Assembly: GCF_025133575.1 (NCBI RefSeq)
Contig: NZ_CP104011.1
Span: 1,984,001 to 2,048,000 of the forward strand
DNA: 64,000 bases
Source: Pseudomonas sp. GCEP-101
Lineage (GTDB): Bacteria; Pseudomonadota; Gammaproteobacteria; Pseudomonadales; Pseudomonadaceae
Reading direction: 5' to 3'
Under the pieces are notes generated by a model. The model did not search any database. It saw only the letters and a list, made by a program, of their open reading frames with translations, and had not been told where the DNA came from. The position numbers were made by a program, and so were the translations under genes. Shown piece by piece: positions 34,518 to 43,725 of this stretch (its first letter is position 1; each line of letters opens with the position of its first letter).

Positions 34518-35104
34518 GCTTCACCCTCGCCGGTCCTGCGGTGTACGACGAAGACATCCGCAAGAGCCGCTTCCATTGCGTCGCCGCGCCCATCGCCAGC
34601 GAGGCCGAGGCCCAGGCCTTCCTCGCCGCGCACCGCGACGCCAGCGCCGGGCACAACTGCTGGGCCTGGAAGCTGGGCAACCAGTATCGCTTCAGCGACG
34701 ACGGCGAACCGGGCGGCACCGCCGGCCGGCCCATGCTGGTGGCGATCGAGGGGCAGGACATGGACCGCGTGGTGGTCATGGTCAGCCGCTGGTTCGGCGG
34801 CATCAAGCTCGGCACCGGCGGGCTGGCCCGTGCCTATGGCGGTTGCGCGGCGAAATGCCTGCAGGATGTCCCGCGCATCGAGCTGGTGCCCAGCAGCCGC
34901 CTGGCGTTCGACTGCAACTTTGCCGAGCACGCGCTGTTCAAGGCGCGGGTGCTGGCGCTGGGGGCCAGCGTCGAGGACGAAGCCTTTGGCGCGGACGGGG
35001 TTCGACTGACGCTGAACCTGCCGACCACCCAGGTCCCTGCGCTGCAGAAGCTGCTCAACGATCTCAGTCGCGGACGACTCCAGGCTCGTTTGCTGGACGA
35101 CTGA
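34514..35104 (+). CDS. YigZ/IMPACT family protein
   Basis: 196 residues. The N-terminal UPF0029/IMPACT domain shows KSRFHCVAAPIASEAEAQAFLAA, GHNCWAWKLG, FSDDGEPGGTAGRPML and VSRWFGGIKLGTGGLARAYG, the last being the family signature. A C-terminal DUF1949 domain follows. It overlaps the regulator upstream by 4 bases. The family is linked to translation control in eukaryotes (IMPACT); the bacterial role is not established. Confidence 0.92.
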   Translation: MSFTLAGPAVYDEDIRKSRFHCVAAPIASEAEAQAFLAAHRDASAGHNCWAWKLGNQYRFSDDGEPGGTAGRPMLVAIEGQDMDRVVVMVSRWFGGIKLGTGGLARAYGGCAAKCLQDVPRIELVPSSRLAFDCNFAEHALFKARVLALGASVEDEAFGADGVRLTLNLPTTQVPALQKLLNDLSRGRLQARLLDD

Positions 35105-35546
35105 CGCTTCTCCCCAAACACCGTGGAACCGCCTGTGGATAACCTGTGGTCGGTCTCCGCCTGTCCGCGCCATCCGCCGCTTTTCGCAGGTTGATCATTT
35201 TCTGACCAATGTGCCCGTCCGCTGCTGAGCAAAATATGAACAAGCTGTGGAAAAGGTGTGAGTGAAATGATCGGCGAAGGCGACGGCGGAGCGAAGCTGA
35301 CCCTTCGGTGGATTATTCATCGGATTGATGCAGGGCTTGCCATGCCTGGGCTCGGGCGTTTCGCCGGCGACGCGGACTGCGTTGCCTGAGGTTGGGGGCA
35401 AAGCACTGGATAAACTGTGGGCAATCTGTGGGGAACCTGTCTCACGGGCGAGACAGGTTGTGCGCTGAACGGTCGTCACAGGCTGCCAGCCCTGGCGAAA
35501 TGCCCGCCGCTTCACTTCGAAAACCTGTGGATAACACTGGGGAAAA
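35105..35546. promoter_or_regulatory. Intergenic cluster of DnaA-box-like sites
   Basis: Two perfect tgtggataa boxes (35134-35142 and 35526-35534), one 8-of-9 box tgtggaaaa (35246-35254) and weaker ones (tgtgggcaa at 35416, tgtggggaa near 35427) lie in the same orientation in a 470-bp gap. TTATCCACA is the bacterial DnaA box. No dnaA or other oriC neighbour genes are present. It may be a DnaA-titration or regulatory site. Confidence 0.5.
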
Positions 35547-35567
35547 GGCGCCGGCATGGCCGGCGCC
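35547..35567 (-). terminator. Terminator of the dCache MCP gene
   Basis: ggcgccggc / gccggcgcc with loop atg; on the minus strand the stem is followed by TTTTCC. It lies 8 bases after the MCP stop codon. Confidence 0.85.
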
Positions 35568-35575
35568 AGAGCGGG

Positions 35576-37504
35576 TCAGAGACGGAACTGTGCCATCTGC
35601 CGCGCCAGGTCGTCGGCCAGGCTGCGCAGCTCGCGGCACTGCTCGCGGCCGTGCTGCACTTCCCGGGTGGTGGCATGGGCGAGGTCGGCGATGCCCTGCA
35701 CGTTGCGGTTGATCTCCTCGGTCACCGCCGACTGCTCCTCGGTGGCCGTGGCGACCTGATGGTTGATGTCGCTGATGCGCTCCACCTGGTCGGCGATGGC
35801 GCCCAGCGAAGCGCTGGCCTGTTCGCTGGCGGCCAGGCTCTGCCCGGTGGCCTGCTGGCCTGACTGCATCGAGCGCACCGCCGCTTCCGCACCGTCCTTC
35901 AGGCGCTGGATGATCGTCAGGATCTCGTCTGTGGAGCCCTGGGTGCGGCTGGCGAGCGTGCGCACCTCGTCGGCCACCACGGCGAAACCGCGACCCAGCT
36001 CGCCGGCGCGCGCCGCCTCGATGGCGGCGTTGAGAGCGAGCAGGTTGGTCTGCTCGGACACACCGCGGATCACCGCCAGCACCTGGTCGATGCTCGCGAC
36101 CTGCCCCGCCAGTTCGCCCACGGCGCCGGCTGCTTCGCCAATCTCGCCGGACATGCGCTGGCCCACCTGCAACGAGCCGCCGACCACGCGCCGCGCTTGC
36201 CCGGCTTCCTCGCGGGCTTGCTGCGATGCGCTGGCGGCCTGTTCGGCGTTGCGGGCGATCTCCTGCACCGTGCTGCCCATCTCGTTCACCGCCGTGGCGA
36301 CCATGTCGGTCATCTCCTGCTGGCGACCGGCACGGTCGGCGGTATTGTCCACCACCTGTGCCACTTCGCCGACGGTGCGCAGCAGTTGCTGGCTCGTACC
36401 GAGCACCGCGCCGATGAGCGCGCGCTGGCCTTCGAGAAAGCGGTTGAAGCCGCGGGCCAGGTCGCCCAGTTCGTCGGCGCGGCTGTCGTCCAGGCGCCGG
36501 GTGAGGTCGCCGCCGCCACCGCCGATTTCCAGCAGCGCGCCGGTGACCTGGCGGATCGGCCTGACCAGGCTGCGCGCCATCAGCACCACCAGCGCCAGGC
36601 AGAGCAGGGCGACCACGGCGCCGGCGAGGCCGGAGAAGGCCAGCGCGGAGCGGGCATCGGCGTAGATTTCCGCTTCCGGCACTTCGCTGACCAGGGTCCA
36701 GCCCAGATCATGCAGCGGCAGGCTGGCCGCCAGGTAGGCTTCGCCGTCGCGCTCGAAGCGGGCGCTGTGGAAGCCCTGCTGGCCCAGCAGGGCGCCGGCG
36801 GCGTCGGCACCGATCAGGTCACCCAGGCTGCGGCCCTTGGGCAGCGAGGCGTCGGGGTGGATCTGCACCTGGCCGTCGTTGTTCACCAGGTACACGCGGC
36901 CGGACTGGCCGAAGCGGAAATCGCGGATCAGGGTCGACAGCTCGCGCATCTGCAAGCCCAGCCCGGCGATGCCCAGCAGGGTGCCGTCCTGCTCCACGCG
37001 CTGGTCGATGAACAGCGCGAGCTCGCCGGTGCTGGCGTCGGTGTCGATGTTCAAGGTGCGTGCCTGGCCGCTGTCGATGAACTGGAAGTACCAGCCATCC
37101 TTCGGGTCGCTGCGGCTCAGGGTGCGTTCCTTGCCCTTGTCGCTGTAGTAGGCGCCACTGGCGTTGGCGGTGATCAGCGCGGAGAAGGCGTGCTGGGAGG
37201 CGCGGATGCCGCCCAGGTACCGGGTGAAGTCGGCAAGTTTTTCCGGACTTTCGCCGGCGGCCAGCCAGTCCTTGACCAGGGTGTTCTCGGCAATGCCGGC
37301 CGCCGCCGTGATGGGGCCGGTGAGGCGCTTCTCGAAGTCGTTGGCGATCGCCTGGATGCTTGCCGGCAGCGCTTGTTCGAGCAGGTAGCGCTCGCTCAGG
37401 CGATTGACCAGCACGGCGTACAGGCCCAGGACGATGAGCAGGCTGATGAGCAGGGCAGCGCCCATGCTGAGGATGAGTTGGGTCTGGATACTTCGCAGGC
37501 GCAT
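35576..37504 (-). CDS. Methyl-accepting chemotaxis protein with periplasmic dCache domain
   Basis: 642 residues. TM1 (residues about 10-32), a periplasmic double-Cache sensor (about 35-285; [14 protein letters not shown] and [14 protein letters not shown] are Cache-type), TM2 (about 290-312), HAMP, and a signalling hairpin ([23 protein letters not shown], then [13 protein letters not shown]). No C-terminal docking pentapeptide is evident. It is transcribed from the xdhC side with a weak hairpin between. Purine-related neighbours make a purine ligand worth testing, by analogy with P. putida McpH, but the ligand is not shown. Confidence 0.9.
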   Translation of the reverse strand: MRLRSIQTQLILSMGAALLISLLIVLGLYAVLVNRLSERYLLEQALPASIQAIANDFEKRLTGPITAAAGIAENTLVKDWLAAGESPEKLADFTRYLGGIRASQHAFSALITANASGAYYSDKGKERTLSRSDPKDGWYFQFIDSGQARTLNIDTDASTGELALFIDQRVEQDGTLLGIAGLGLQMRELSTLIRDFRFGQSGRVYLVNNDGQVQIHPDASLPKGRSLGDLIGADAAGALLGQQGFHSARFERDGEAYLAASLPLHDLGWTLVSEVPEAEIYADARSALAFSGLAGAVVALLCLALVVLMARSLVRPIRQVTGALLEIGGGGGDLTRRLDDSRADELGDLARGFNRFLEGQRALIGAVLGTSQQLLRTVGEVAQVVDNTADRAGRQQEMTDMVATAVNEMGSTVQEIARNAEQAASASQQAREEAGQARRVVGGSLQVGQRMSGEIGEAAGAVGELAGQVASIDQVLAVIRGVSEQTNLLALNAAIEAARAGELGRGFAVVADEVRTLASRTQGSTDEILTIIQRLKDGAEAAVRSMQSGQQATGQSLAASEQASASLGAIADQVERISDINHQVATATEEQSAVTEEINRNVQGIADLAHATTREVQHGREQCRELRSLADDLARQMAQFRL

Positions 37505-37534
37505 TTCTTGTTTTCCTCCGAACGCACAACGAAA

Positions 37535-37554
37535 CGCCCGCCAGGCGGCGGGCG
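37535..37554 (-). terminator. Weak hairpin after xdhC
   Basis: cgcccgcc / ggcgggcg with loop aggc; the minus strand continues TTTCGTTG. It is a weak intrinsic terminator for the xdhABC run, 57 bases beyond xdhC. Confidence 0.5.
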
Positions 37555-37611
37555 AAGAGACGGGGTCGTTGAGGGTATCGGCGGCGGTGCGGAAAACTGT
37601 TGTCGCGTTGG

Positions 37612-38487
37612 TCAGGTTTTTGCGCGCGGCGAGGACGCGTCACATGAGCCTTCGCTGCACGTTCCATGAGTGGAGAGGGCCTCCCATTCCACGCCGTCGC
37701 GGGTCTGCCGGGCGGGGGCGTCCTGGTGGTAGCGGGCGATGACCTGGGCGGCGACCGAAACGGCCACTTCCAGCGGGCGTTTACCCGGGACCTCGGACAG
37801 GCCAATGGGGCAGTGCATCTGCGCGATCACGTCCTGTGGATAACCCTGCTGCTCCAGGCGCATCTGGAAGCGCCGGGCCTTGGTGCGCGAACCGATCATG
37901 CCGAGGAAGCCGGCGTCGCCGCGCTTGAGCACCGCCTCGGCGATGGCGTAGTCCAGCGGGTGGTTGTGGGTCATGATCAGGAAGTAGCTGCCCGGCGGCG
38001 CCTCGTGCACGGCGTCTTCCGGCTCCTCCAGCAGGCGCGTGCGCACGCCCTCGGGGACCGCCCGGGGAAACTCCGCGGCGCGGCTGTCCACCCATTCCAG
38101 GCGCAGTGGCAAGCCCGCCAGCAGTGGCGCAAGGGCGCGGCCGACGTGGCCGGCGCCGAACAGCAGTACCTGCGGACCGCGCGCGGCGAAGCACTCGAAC
38201 AGCAGGCTGGCGCGCCCGCCGCAGCACTGGCCGAGCCGCGCGCCGAGGGGGAAGTGCTCGAGCGCCTGTTGATCCTTGCCGGCCAGCAGCAGCTGGCGGG
38301 CGTGCTCGATGGCGGCGAATTCCAGGTGGCCACCGCCGATGGTGTCGAAGGTTTCCCCGGCGGTCACCAGCATCTTGCTGCCGGACTCACGGGGCGTGGA
38401 GCCCTGCACACCGATCACGGTGATCAGCACGTAGGGCTCGGCGCTGTCGCGCAGGCGGGCGATGGCGTGCATCCAGGTGCGGGTCAT
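37612..38487 (-). CDS. xdhC: XdhC, molybdenum cofactor insertion chaperone for xanthine dehydrogenase
   Basis: 291 residues. The N-terminal XdhC domain ([48 protein letters not shown]) precedes a Rossmann domain ([43 protein letters not shown]). It binds and sulfurates Moco and loads XdhB. ATG at 38487 overlaps the xdhB stop codon. The C-terminal [14 protein letters not shown] tail has two cysteines. Confidence 0.93.
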   Translation of the reverse strand: MTRTWMHAIARLRDSAEPYVLITVIGVQGSTPRESGSKMLVTAGETFDTIGGGHLEFAAIEHARQLLLAGKDQQALEHFPLGARLGQCCGGRASLLFECFAARGPQVLLFGAGHVGRALAPLLAGLPLRLEWVDSRAAEFPRAVPEGVRTRLLEEPEDAVHEAPPGSYFLIMTHNHPLDYAIAEAVLKRGDAGFLGMIGSRTKARRFQMRLEQQGYPQDVIAQMHCPIGLSEVPGKRPLEVAVSVAAQVIARYHQDAPARQTRDGVEWEALSTHGTCSEGSCDASSPRAKT

Positions 38488-41072
38488 GGTTGGGGTTCCT
38501 GGGTCGAGTCGGGAGTGGGTGGGTTTTCCCTCACCCCAACCCTCGGCTTTGGCATCCTGCGTCGCTCTACCTCCTGCATCCATGCAGTCGTCTCCCGGAG
38601 GGAGAGGGGGCTGTCCGCTGCGGTGGTAGCGATCAGTGCGTCGTGTGACCCCACAACTGCCGGCTGAGTCTGCTGGTTCACCTCACGCCGATCAGTCCCC
38701 TCTCCCGCTTGCGGGAGAGGGCCAGGGTGAGGGCGCTCTTGCTCCGAACGGCGCATCGCCTCACAAGCCCAGAGTACCCGTTCCGGCGTCGCCGGCGTAT
38801 CCAGGTCCGGGCTCAGCCGGTAGTCGGCGAGGCTGGCGATGGCGTCGCGCAGCGCCGACCACACCGAGATCGCCAGCATGAACGGCGGCTCGCCCACCGC
38901 CTTGGACAGGTACACGCTGTCTTCCTCGTTGGGGCGGTCGAACAGCGCCACGCGGAAGTCGGCTGGTGCGTCGCTCACCGCCGGGATCTTGTAGGTCGCC
39001 GGCCCCACGGTGAGCAGCTTGCCGGCGTCGTCCCAGCGCAGCTCCTCGGTGGTCAGCCAGCCCATGCCCTGGACGAAGCCACCCTCGATCTGGCCGATGT
39101 CGATGGCCGGGTTCACGCTGCGGCCGACGTCGTGGAGGATGTCCACCCGCGGCACGCGGTACTCGCCGGTCAGCGTGTCGACCTCCACCTCGGACACCGC
39201 GGCGCCGTAGGCGAAGTAGAAGAACGGATGCCCCTGGCCCTTCTCGCGGTCGTAGAAGATCTTCGGCGTGCGGTAGAAGCCGGTGGCGGAGAGCTGGATG
39301 CGCGCGAAATAGGCGGCCTGGACGGCCTCGGCGAAGCCCAGGTGCTGCGTCCCCACCGTCACCCCGCCGCGCTCGAAACGCACCTCCTGGGGCCTCACGC
39401 CGTCGCGTTCGGCGAGGAACTCGATCAGGCGTTTCTTCAGCGTGCGCGCCGCATCGCGGGCGGCCATGCCGTTCAGGTCGGTGCCGCTGGAGGCGGCGGT
39501 GGGCGAGGTGTTGGGCACCTTGTCGGTGCGCGTGGCGGTGAGGTGCACCTGTTCCAGCGGTACCTGGAATTCCTCGGCGACGATCTGCGCGACCTTGGTA
39601 TTCAGGCCCTGGCCCATCTCGGTGCCGCCATGGTTGAGCTGGATGCTGCCGTCGGTGTAGAGGTGCACCAGCGCGCCGGCCTGGTTGAGGTGCTGCGCGG
39701 TGAAGGAAATGCCGAACTTCACCGGCGTCAGCGCCAAGCCTTTCTTCAGCACCGGGCTGTGCGCGTTGAACGCACGGATCGCGCAGCGGCGCGCGGCATA
39801 GTCGCTGCTCTGCTCCAGCCGCGCGATCAGCTCGCCCAGCAGGTTGTGCTCGACCCTCTGGTGATACGGCGTCAGGTCCCGGCCCTGGCCTGCGTAGAGG
39901 TTCAGCTTGCGGACCTCGAGCGGGTCCTTGCCCACCGCGCGGGCGATGTCGTCCATGGCGCGTTCGATGATCATCATCCCTTGCGGGCCGCCGAAGCCGC
40001 GGAAGGCGGTGTGGGAGACGATGTTGGTGAAGCTGCGGTAGCCGGCGATGGCCACGTCCGGGATGAAATAGGCGTTGTCGGCGTGGAACATCGCACGGTC
40101 GACGATGGCGTCGGAGAGGTCCGGGGAATGGCCGCAATCGCCCACGACTTCGAGCTGCGCAGCGAGCAGCCGGCCCTCGGCGTCGAAGCCGATGCGGTAG
40201 CGGTTGTGGAAGGGGTGGCGCTTGCCGGTCAGGCGCATGTCGTCGGCACGCGGCAGGCGAAGTTTCACCGCGCGGCCGGTCTGGCGCGCGAGCAGGGCGG
40301 CAAGGCAGGCGAAGGGCGCGGCCTGGGTTTCCTTGCCGCCGAAGCCGCCACCCATGCGGCGTACTTCCACCGTGACCTTGGCCAGTGGAATCGCCAGTAC
40401 CTCGGCCACCAGTTTCTGCACTTCGCTGGGGTGCTGGCTGGAAGTGTGCACCAGCATGCCGCCATCGTCGGTCGGCAGCGCCAGCGAGGCCTGGCCTTCG
40501 AGGTAGAAGTGCTCCTGGCCGCCGATGAACTGGCGGGCCTCCAGGACCTGCGGAGCCTGCGCCAATGCCGCGTCTGCGTCGCCCCGGCGCATGTGGTGCG
40601 GCGGGCGCACGAAGCGCTCCTCGGCCTTGGCCTGCAGCGGGTCGATCAGCGGGTCTTGCTTCGCGTACTCGACCTTCGCCAGGCGCACCGCGCGGCGCGC
40701 CTGGACGAGGGTTTCGGCGGCGACCGCGAACAGCGCCTGGCCGTGGTATTTCACCCGGTCGCCGGCCAGCAGTGGATCACCTGGAAACACCGGGCCGATG
40801 TCCGTGTGGCCGGGCACGTCGCCCAGGGTCAGCACCGCCACCACGCCCGGCGCGCTGCGCACGGCGTCGAGGTCGAGGCAGAGCACCTCGCCGCAGGCGA
40901 TTTCGGTGAGGCCGACGGCGGCATGCAGCAGTTCGCGCGGGGCCTTCAGGTCGTCCACATAGTGCGCGGCGCCGCTCACATGCAGCGCGGCGCTGTCGTG
41001 CTCGCGGGGCTTGCCGGCGCTGTGCACGGCGACCGCGACGCCGTTGCCGGCCAACGGTGGCAGGCTACGCAT
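38484..41072 (-). CDS. xdhB: XdhB molybdopterin subunit of xanthine dehydrogenase, with repeat-derived C-terminal tail
   Basis: 862 residues. It is the large Moco subunit, oxidising hypoxanthine and xanthine to urate. Typical blocks: RRMGGGFGGKETQAAPFA, TAFRGFGGPQGMMIIERAMDDIA, LNHGGTEMGQGLNTKVAQI, SGTDLNGMAARDA and the catalytic Glu region SKAVGEPPFMLAISVWSALRDAI. The recognisable family sequence ends about residue 774 (PERVLWACEAMR). The next 88 codons (38487-38750) are read through the repeat element at 38530-38733, giving HPGPLPQAGEG and MQEVERRRMPKPR. The result is a tail with no family counterpart that keeps the ATGA-type overlap with xdhC. Confidence 0.92.
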   Translation of the reverse strand: MRSLPPLAGNGVAVAVHSAGKPREHDSAALHVSGAAHYVDDLKAPRELLHAAVGLTEIACGEVLCLDLDAVRSAPGVVAVLTLGDVPGHTDIGPVFPGDPLLAGDRVKYHGQALFAVAAETLVQARRAVRLAKVEYAKQDPLIDPLQAKAEERFVRPPHHMRRGDADAALAQAPQVLEARQFIGGQEHFYLEGQASLALPTDDGGMLVHTSSQHPSEVQKLVAEVLAIPLAKVTVEVRRMGGGFGGKETQAAPFACLAALLARQTGRAVKLRLPRADDMRLTGKRHPFHNRYRIGFDAEGRLLAAQLEVVGDCGHSPDLSDAIVDRAMFHADNAYFIPDVAIAGYRSFTNIVSHTAFRGFGGPQGMMIIERAMDDIARAVGKDPLEVRKLNLYAGQGRDLTPYHQRVEHNLLGELIARLEQSSDYAARRCAIRAFNAHSPVLKKGLALTPVKFGISFTAQHLNQAGALVHLYTDGSIQLNHGGTEMGQGLNTKVAQIVAEEFQVPLEQVHLTATRTDKVPNTSPTAASSGTDLNGMAARDAARTLKKRLIEFLAERDGVRPQEVRFERGGVTVGTQHLGFAEAVQAAYFARIQLSATGFYRTPKIFYDREKGQGHPFFYFAYGAAVSEVEVDTLTGEYRVPRVDILHDVGRSVNPAIDIGQIEGGFVQGMGWLTTEELRWDDAGKLLTVGPATYKIPAVSDAPADFRVALFDRPNEEDSVYLSKAVGEPPFMLAISVWSALRDAIASLADYRLSPDLDTPATPERVLWACEAMRRSEQERPHPGPLPQAGEGTDRREVNQQTQPAVVGSHDALIATTAADSPLSLRETTAWMQEVERRRMPKPRVGVRENPPTPDSTQEPQP
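38530..38733. repeat. Bipartite repeat element, copy 2, inside the 3' end of xdhB
   Basis: Begins ctcaccccaaccctcgg and ends gccagggtgaggg. The first block is nearly identical to 4158-4236. The interior differs, but both have facing ctctcccg/ggagaggg palindromes. It is read in frame as part of xdhB. Confidence 0.85.
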
Positions 41073-42489
41073 GGCGCACCTCCGCAGGGCATTCGAACCC
41101 TTCCAGTAGTGCGCGCTGCAACAGGTTCTGCGCCACCTTCAGGCGATAGGCGGCGCTGGCGCGCAGGTCGTCGATGGGCTGGAAGTCCAGCGCTATCGCG
41201 GCTTGCGCCGCCGCCACGGCAGCGGCGTCGAAGGGCCGGCCGCGCAGGGCCGCTTCGGTGTTCGCACCCCGTAGCGGGGTGGCCGCCATGCCGCCACAGG
41301 CCAGGCGTGCGTCCGCGACGATGCCTGCCTCGTCGAGGTCCAGGCGCAAGGCCAGGCAGACGGCGGAAATATCGTCGTCACGGCGCTTGGACACCTTGTC
41401 GACGCGAAAGCGCTGGTGGCTGCGCAAGCGCGGAATCCGCAGCGCTTCGATGTACTCGCCCGGTGGCAGGATGGTCTGCCGGTAGCCGGTGAAGAAGCCG
41501 TCGATGGCGACCTCGCGCACCGCACCTGCCCTGCGCAGGCGTAGTTGGGCGTCCAGTGCCAGCAGCACCGGCGGCATGTCGCCGATGGGCGAGGCATTGG
41601 CGATGTTGCCGCCCAGGCTGCCGCGCTGGCGGATCTGCAGCGAGCCGAGCCGCTCGAGCAGGGCGCCGACACCGGGGAATTCCTCCAGCGCCGCCAGGCA
41701 GTCGGCATAGGTCCGCGCGGCGCCGATCAGCAGATGGTCGTCGTGGACCTCCAGGCGTTGCAGGTCGCTCACTCGGTCAAGGTGGATGAGCGCCGGGAAG
41801 GCCTTGAGGTTCTGCGTGGCTTCCAGCGCCAGGTCGGTGCCACCGGCGATCAGCCGGGCGGCCGGGTGCTCGTGCAGCAGGGCGTCCAGCTCCTCCAGCG
41901 AGGCGGGCAGCCAGGCCTGGGCGTCGCCGGCCTGCAATGCGCCGGCCGTGGCGATCTGCCGAAGACGGGCGACGGTCAGGGCGGTGTCCTGGGTGAAGCG
42001 GTCATGGCAGGGCTGCCCGGCGATCTGCGTGGCAGCGTCGAGGATCGGCCGGTAGCCGGTGCAGCGGCACAGGTTGCCGGAGAGGGCGCTCAGCGCCGTC
42101 TCCCGGTCGTGCGGTGGCGGCGCGTGGTGCCAGGCAAACAGCGACATGACGATGCCCGGCGTGCAGAAACCGCACTGCGACCCATGGCAGTCCACCATCG
42201 CCTGTTGCACCGGGTGCAGCGCGCCCGGTTTGCCCAGGTGCTCCACGGTCAGCACCTGGCGGCCGTGCACCGTGCCCAGCAGCGTGATGCAGGCGTTCAC
42301 CGCGCGATAGCGCAGCGCCTCGCCCTCGGGCTCGACGAGTACCACGGTGCAGGCACCGCAGTCGCCGGAGGCGCAGCCCTCCTTGGTGCCGGTGCGCGCG
42401 CGGTGGATGCGCAGGTAGTCGAGCAGGCTGGTCTCGGGGGCGAATCCATCGGCCTGGACCGCTTCGTCGCCGAGCAGAAACTCAATCAT
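41065..42489 (-). CDS. xdhA: XdhA iron-sulfur/FAD subunit of xanthine dehydrogenase
   Basis: 474 residues. The N-terminal [2Fe-2S] domain has GCASGDCGACTVVL and the second cluster GSQCGFCTPGIVMS ... LSGNLCRCTGYRPIL. The FAD domain follows (ARLIAGGTDLALEA, SLGGNIANASPIGDMPPVLLAL). It carries electrons from the Moco subunit to NAD. It overlaps xdhB by 8 bases; the operon is xdhA-xdhB-xdhC. Confidence 0.95.
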   Translation of the reverse strand: MIEFLLGDEAVQADGFAPETSLLDYLRIHRARTGTKEGCASGDCGACTVVLVEPEGEALRYRAVNACITLLGTVHGRQVLTVEHLGKPGALHPVQQAMVDCHGSQCGFCTPGIVMSLFAWHHAPPPHDRETALSALSGNLCRCTGYRPILDAATQIAGQPCHDRFTQDTALTVARLRQIATAGALQAGDAQAWLPASLEELDALLHEHPAARLIAGGTDLALEATQNLKAFPALIHLDRVSDLQRLEVHDDHLLIGAARTYADCLAALEEFPGVGALLERLGSLQIRQRGSLGGNIANASPIGDMPPVLLALDAQLRLRRAGAVREVAIDGFFTGYRQTILPPGEYIEALRIPRLRSHQRFRVDKVSKRRDDDISAVCLALRLDLDEAGIVADARLACGGMAATPLRGANTEAALRGRPFDAAAVAAAQAAIALDFQPIDDLRASAAYRLKVAQNLLQRALLEGFECPAEVRHA

Positions 42490-42976
42490 CGGGAGTCCTC
42501 GTCGTCATGCGGGCGGCCGCGCCGCCTCGCAAAGGCTGTCCGTGGAGGCCGAGCGCTGCGTGGCGAAGGCTCTCAGGCACAAGCATAGGCTCGTGGACCG
42601 GCTTGACCAGCAGGGCAGGGAAACCGCGGGGGGACACGCGTCCCGGCGCTGGCTGGGGCGCCGTACGTCGCGACCGGCGTTGTCCTCATCGCCATTTCGG
42701 GCGAAGGTGGTCAGGTTGGCATGCACCGCCTACACCGGGGGACGGGGCGAGAGCCCCGCGCCAGAGGCCTTGCGGCCGAGATCCAGTCGTCGGATGCGGC
42801 GTCTCGCTTGATAGGAAACTTCTTCCTTTTATAGATATCTCGATAGAGATACTCAATATCCGTGATGCCCTAAATCAATGGGCATTCCTTGTCATCAGGC
42901 GATAATCTTCCCCCTGTCGAATTTCAACCGATCGACCACTCGATTAAACGACAAACTCTCATTGAGGAATTGCCTA
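42490..42976. promoter_or_regulatory. ahpC upstream region
   Basis: The left part (42490-42800), next to xdhA, is GC-rich with no gene seen. The right part is AT-rich: atag repeats (42814, 42834, 42844) and tattcttgtcatc, then gataat at 42901-42906 as a candidate -10, and a GAGGAAT ribosome site before the ATG. ahpC promoters are generally OxyR-dependent, but I could not fit the four-element ATAGnnnnnnnCTAT pattern with confidence, so the site is only suggested. Confidence 0.45.
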
Positions 42977-43540
42977 ATGTCCCTGATCAACACCGCCGTT
43001 CAGCCGTTCAAGGTCAACGCTTTCCATAACGGCAAGTTCATCGAAGTCACTGAAGAATCCCTCAAGGGCAAGTGGTCCGTTCTGATCTTCATGCCGGCAG
43101 CCTTCACCTTCAACTGCCCGACCGAGATCGAAGACGCCGCCAACAACTACGCCGAGTTCCAGAAGGCCGGTACCGAGGTCTACATCGTGACCACCGATAC
43201 CCACTTCTCCCACAAGGTGTGGCACGAAACCTCCCCGGCCGTTGGCAAAGCCCAGTTCCCGCTGATCGGCGACCCGACCCACCAGCTGACCAACGCCTTC
43301 GGCGTGCACATCCCGGAAGAAGGCCTGGCCCTGCGCGGCACCTTCGTGATCAACCCGGAAGGCATCATCAAGACCGTCGAAATCCACTCCAACGAGATCG
43401 CGCGTGACGTCGGCGAAACCCTGCGCAAGCTGAAAGCTGCCCAGTACACCGCCGCTCACCCGGGCGAAGTCTGCCCGGCCAAGTGGAAAGAAGGCGAGAA
43501 GACCCTGGCTCCGTCCCTGGACCTGGTCGGCAAGATCTAA
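42977..43540 (+). CDS. ahpC: Alkyl hydroperoxide reductase peroxiredoxin subunit
   Basis: 187 residues, the exact family length. Peroxidatic Cys47 is in FTFNCPTEIED and resolving Cys166 in GEVCPAKWKEG. AhpC reduces H2O2 and organic hydroperoxides, and is re-reduced by AhpF. ATG at 42977 (MSLINTAVQPF) is the family start; an upstream ATG at 42878 lies within the promoter. It is followed by a hairpin and ahpF 185 bases away. Confidence 0.97.
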   Translation: MSLINTAVQPFKVNAFHNGKFIEVTEESLKGKWSVLIFMPAAFTFNCPTEIEDAANNYAEFQKAGTEVYIVTTDTHFSHKVWHETSPAVGKAQFPLIGDPTHQLTNAFGVHIPEEGLALRGTFVINPEGIIKTVEIHSNEIARDVGETLRKLKAAQYTAAHPGEVCPAKWKEGEKTLAPSLDLVGKI

Positions 43541-43620
43541 AACGGCTGGGAAGCTGTTGCGCAGCGCTTGCTGCCCTTCCTTCAGACCCGGCAGCTTCCC
43601 CTACCGTTTCGCAGTACCCC

Positions 43621-43642
43621 GAGGATGCCTATCGGCATCCTC
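43621..43642 (+). terminator. Intercistronic hairpin between ahpC and ahpF
   Basis: gaggatgcc / ggcatcctc with loop tatc, a perfect 9-bp stem, followed by tctacctaag. A partial terminator or mRNA-stabilising stem here would give more ahpC than ahpF, the usual ratio in other bacteria. Confidence 0.6.
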
Positions 43643-43725
43643 TCTACCTAAGCCAAAAGCGTGCGTAGGGTGGGCTGAAAAGCCCGCCGGGGAACCCCTT
43701 TGCTCAAATTCCGAGGATTTGAATC

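Noticed and set aside
35105..35546. Possible oriC
   Set aside because: DnaA boxes are present, but dnaA, dnaN, rpmH and gidA are absent and there is no AT-rich unwinding region. It was kept only as a DnaA-box cluster.
38484..38750. Frameshift or assembly error at the xdhB end
   Set aside because: The frame is continuous, the shared repeat explains the extra sequence and the overlap with xdhC is intact. An error cannot be excluded without reads but is not needed.
42810..42870. Classical OxyR site before ahpC
   Set aside because: ATAG elements occur but do not fit the four-element spacing, so I did not call a defined OxyR box.
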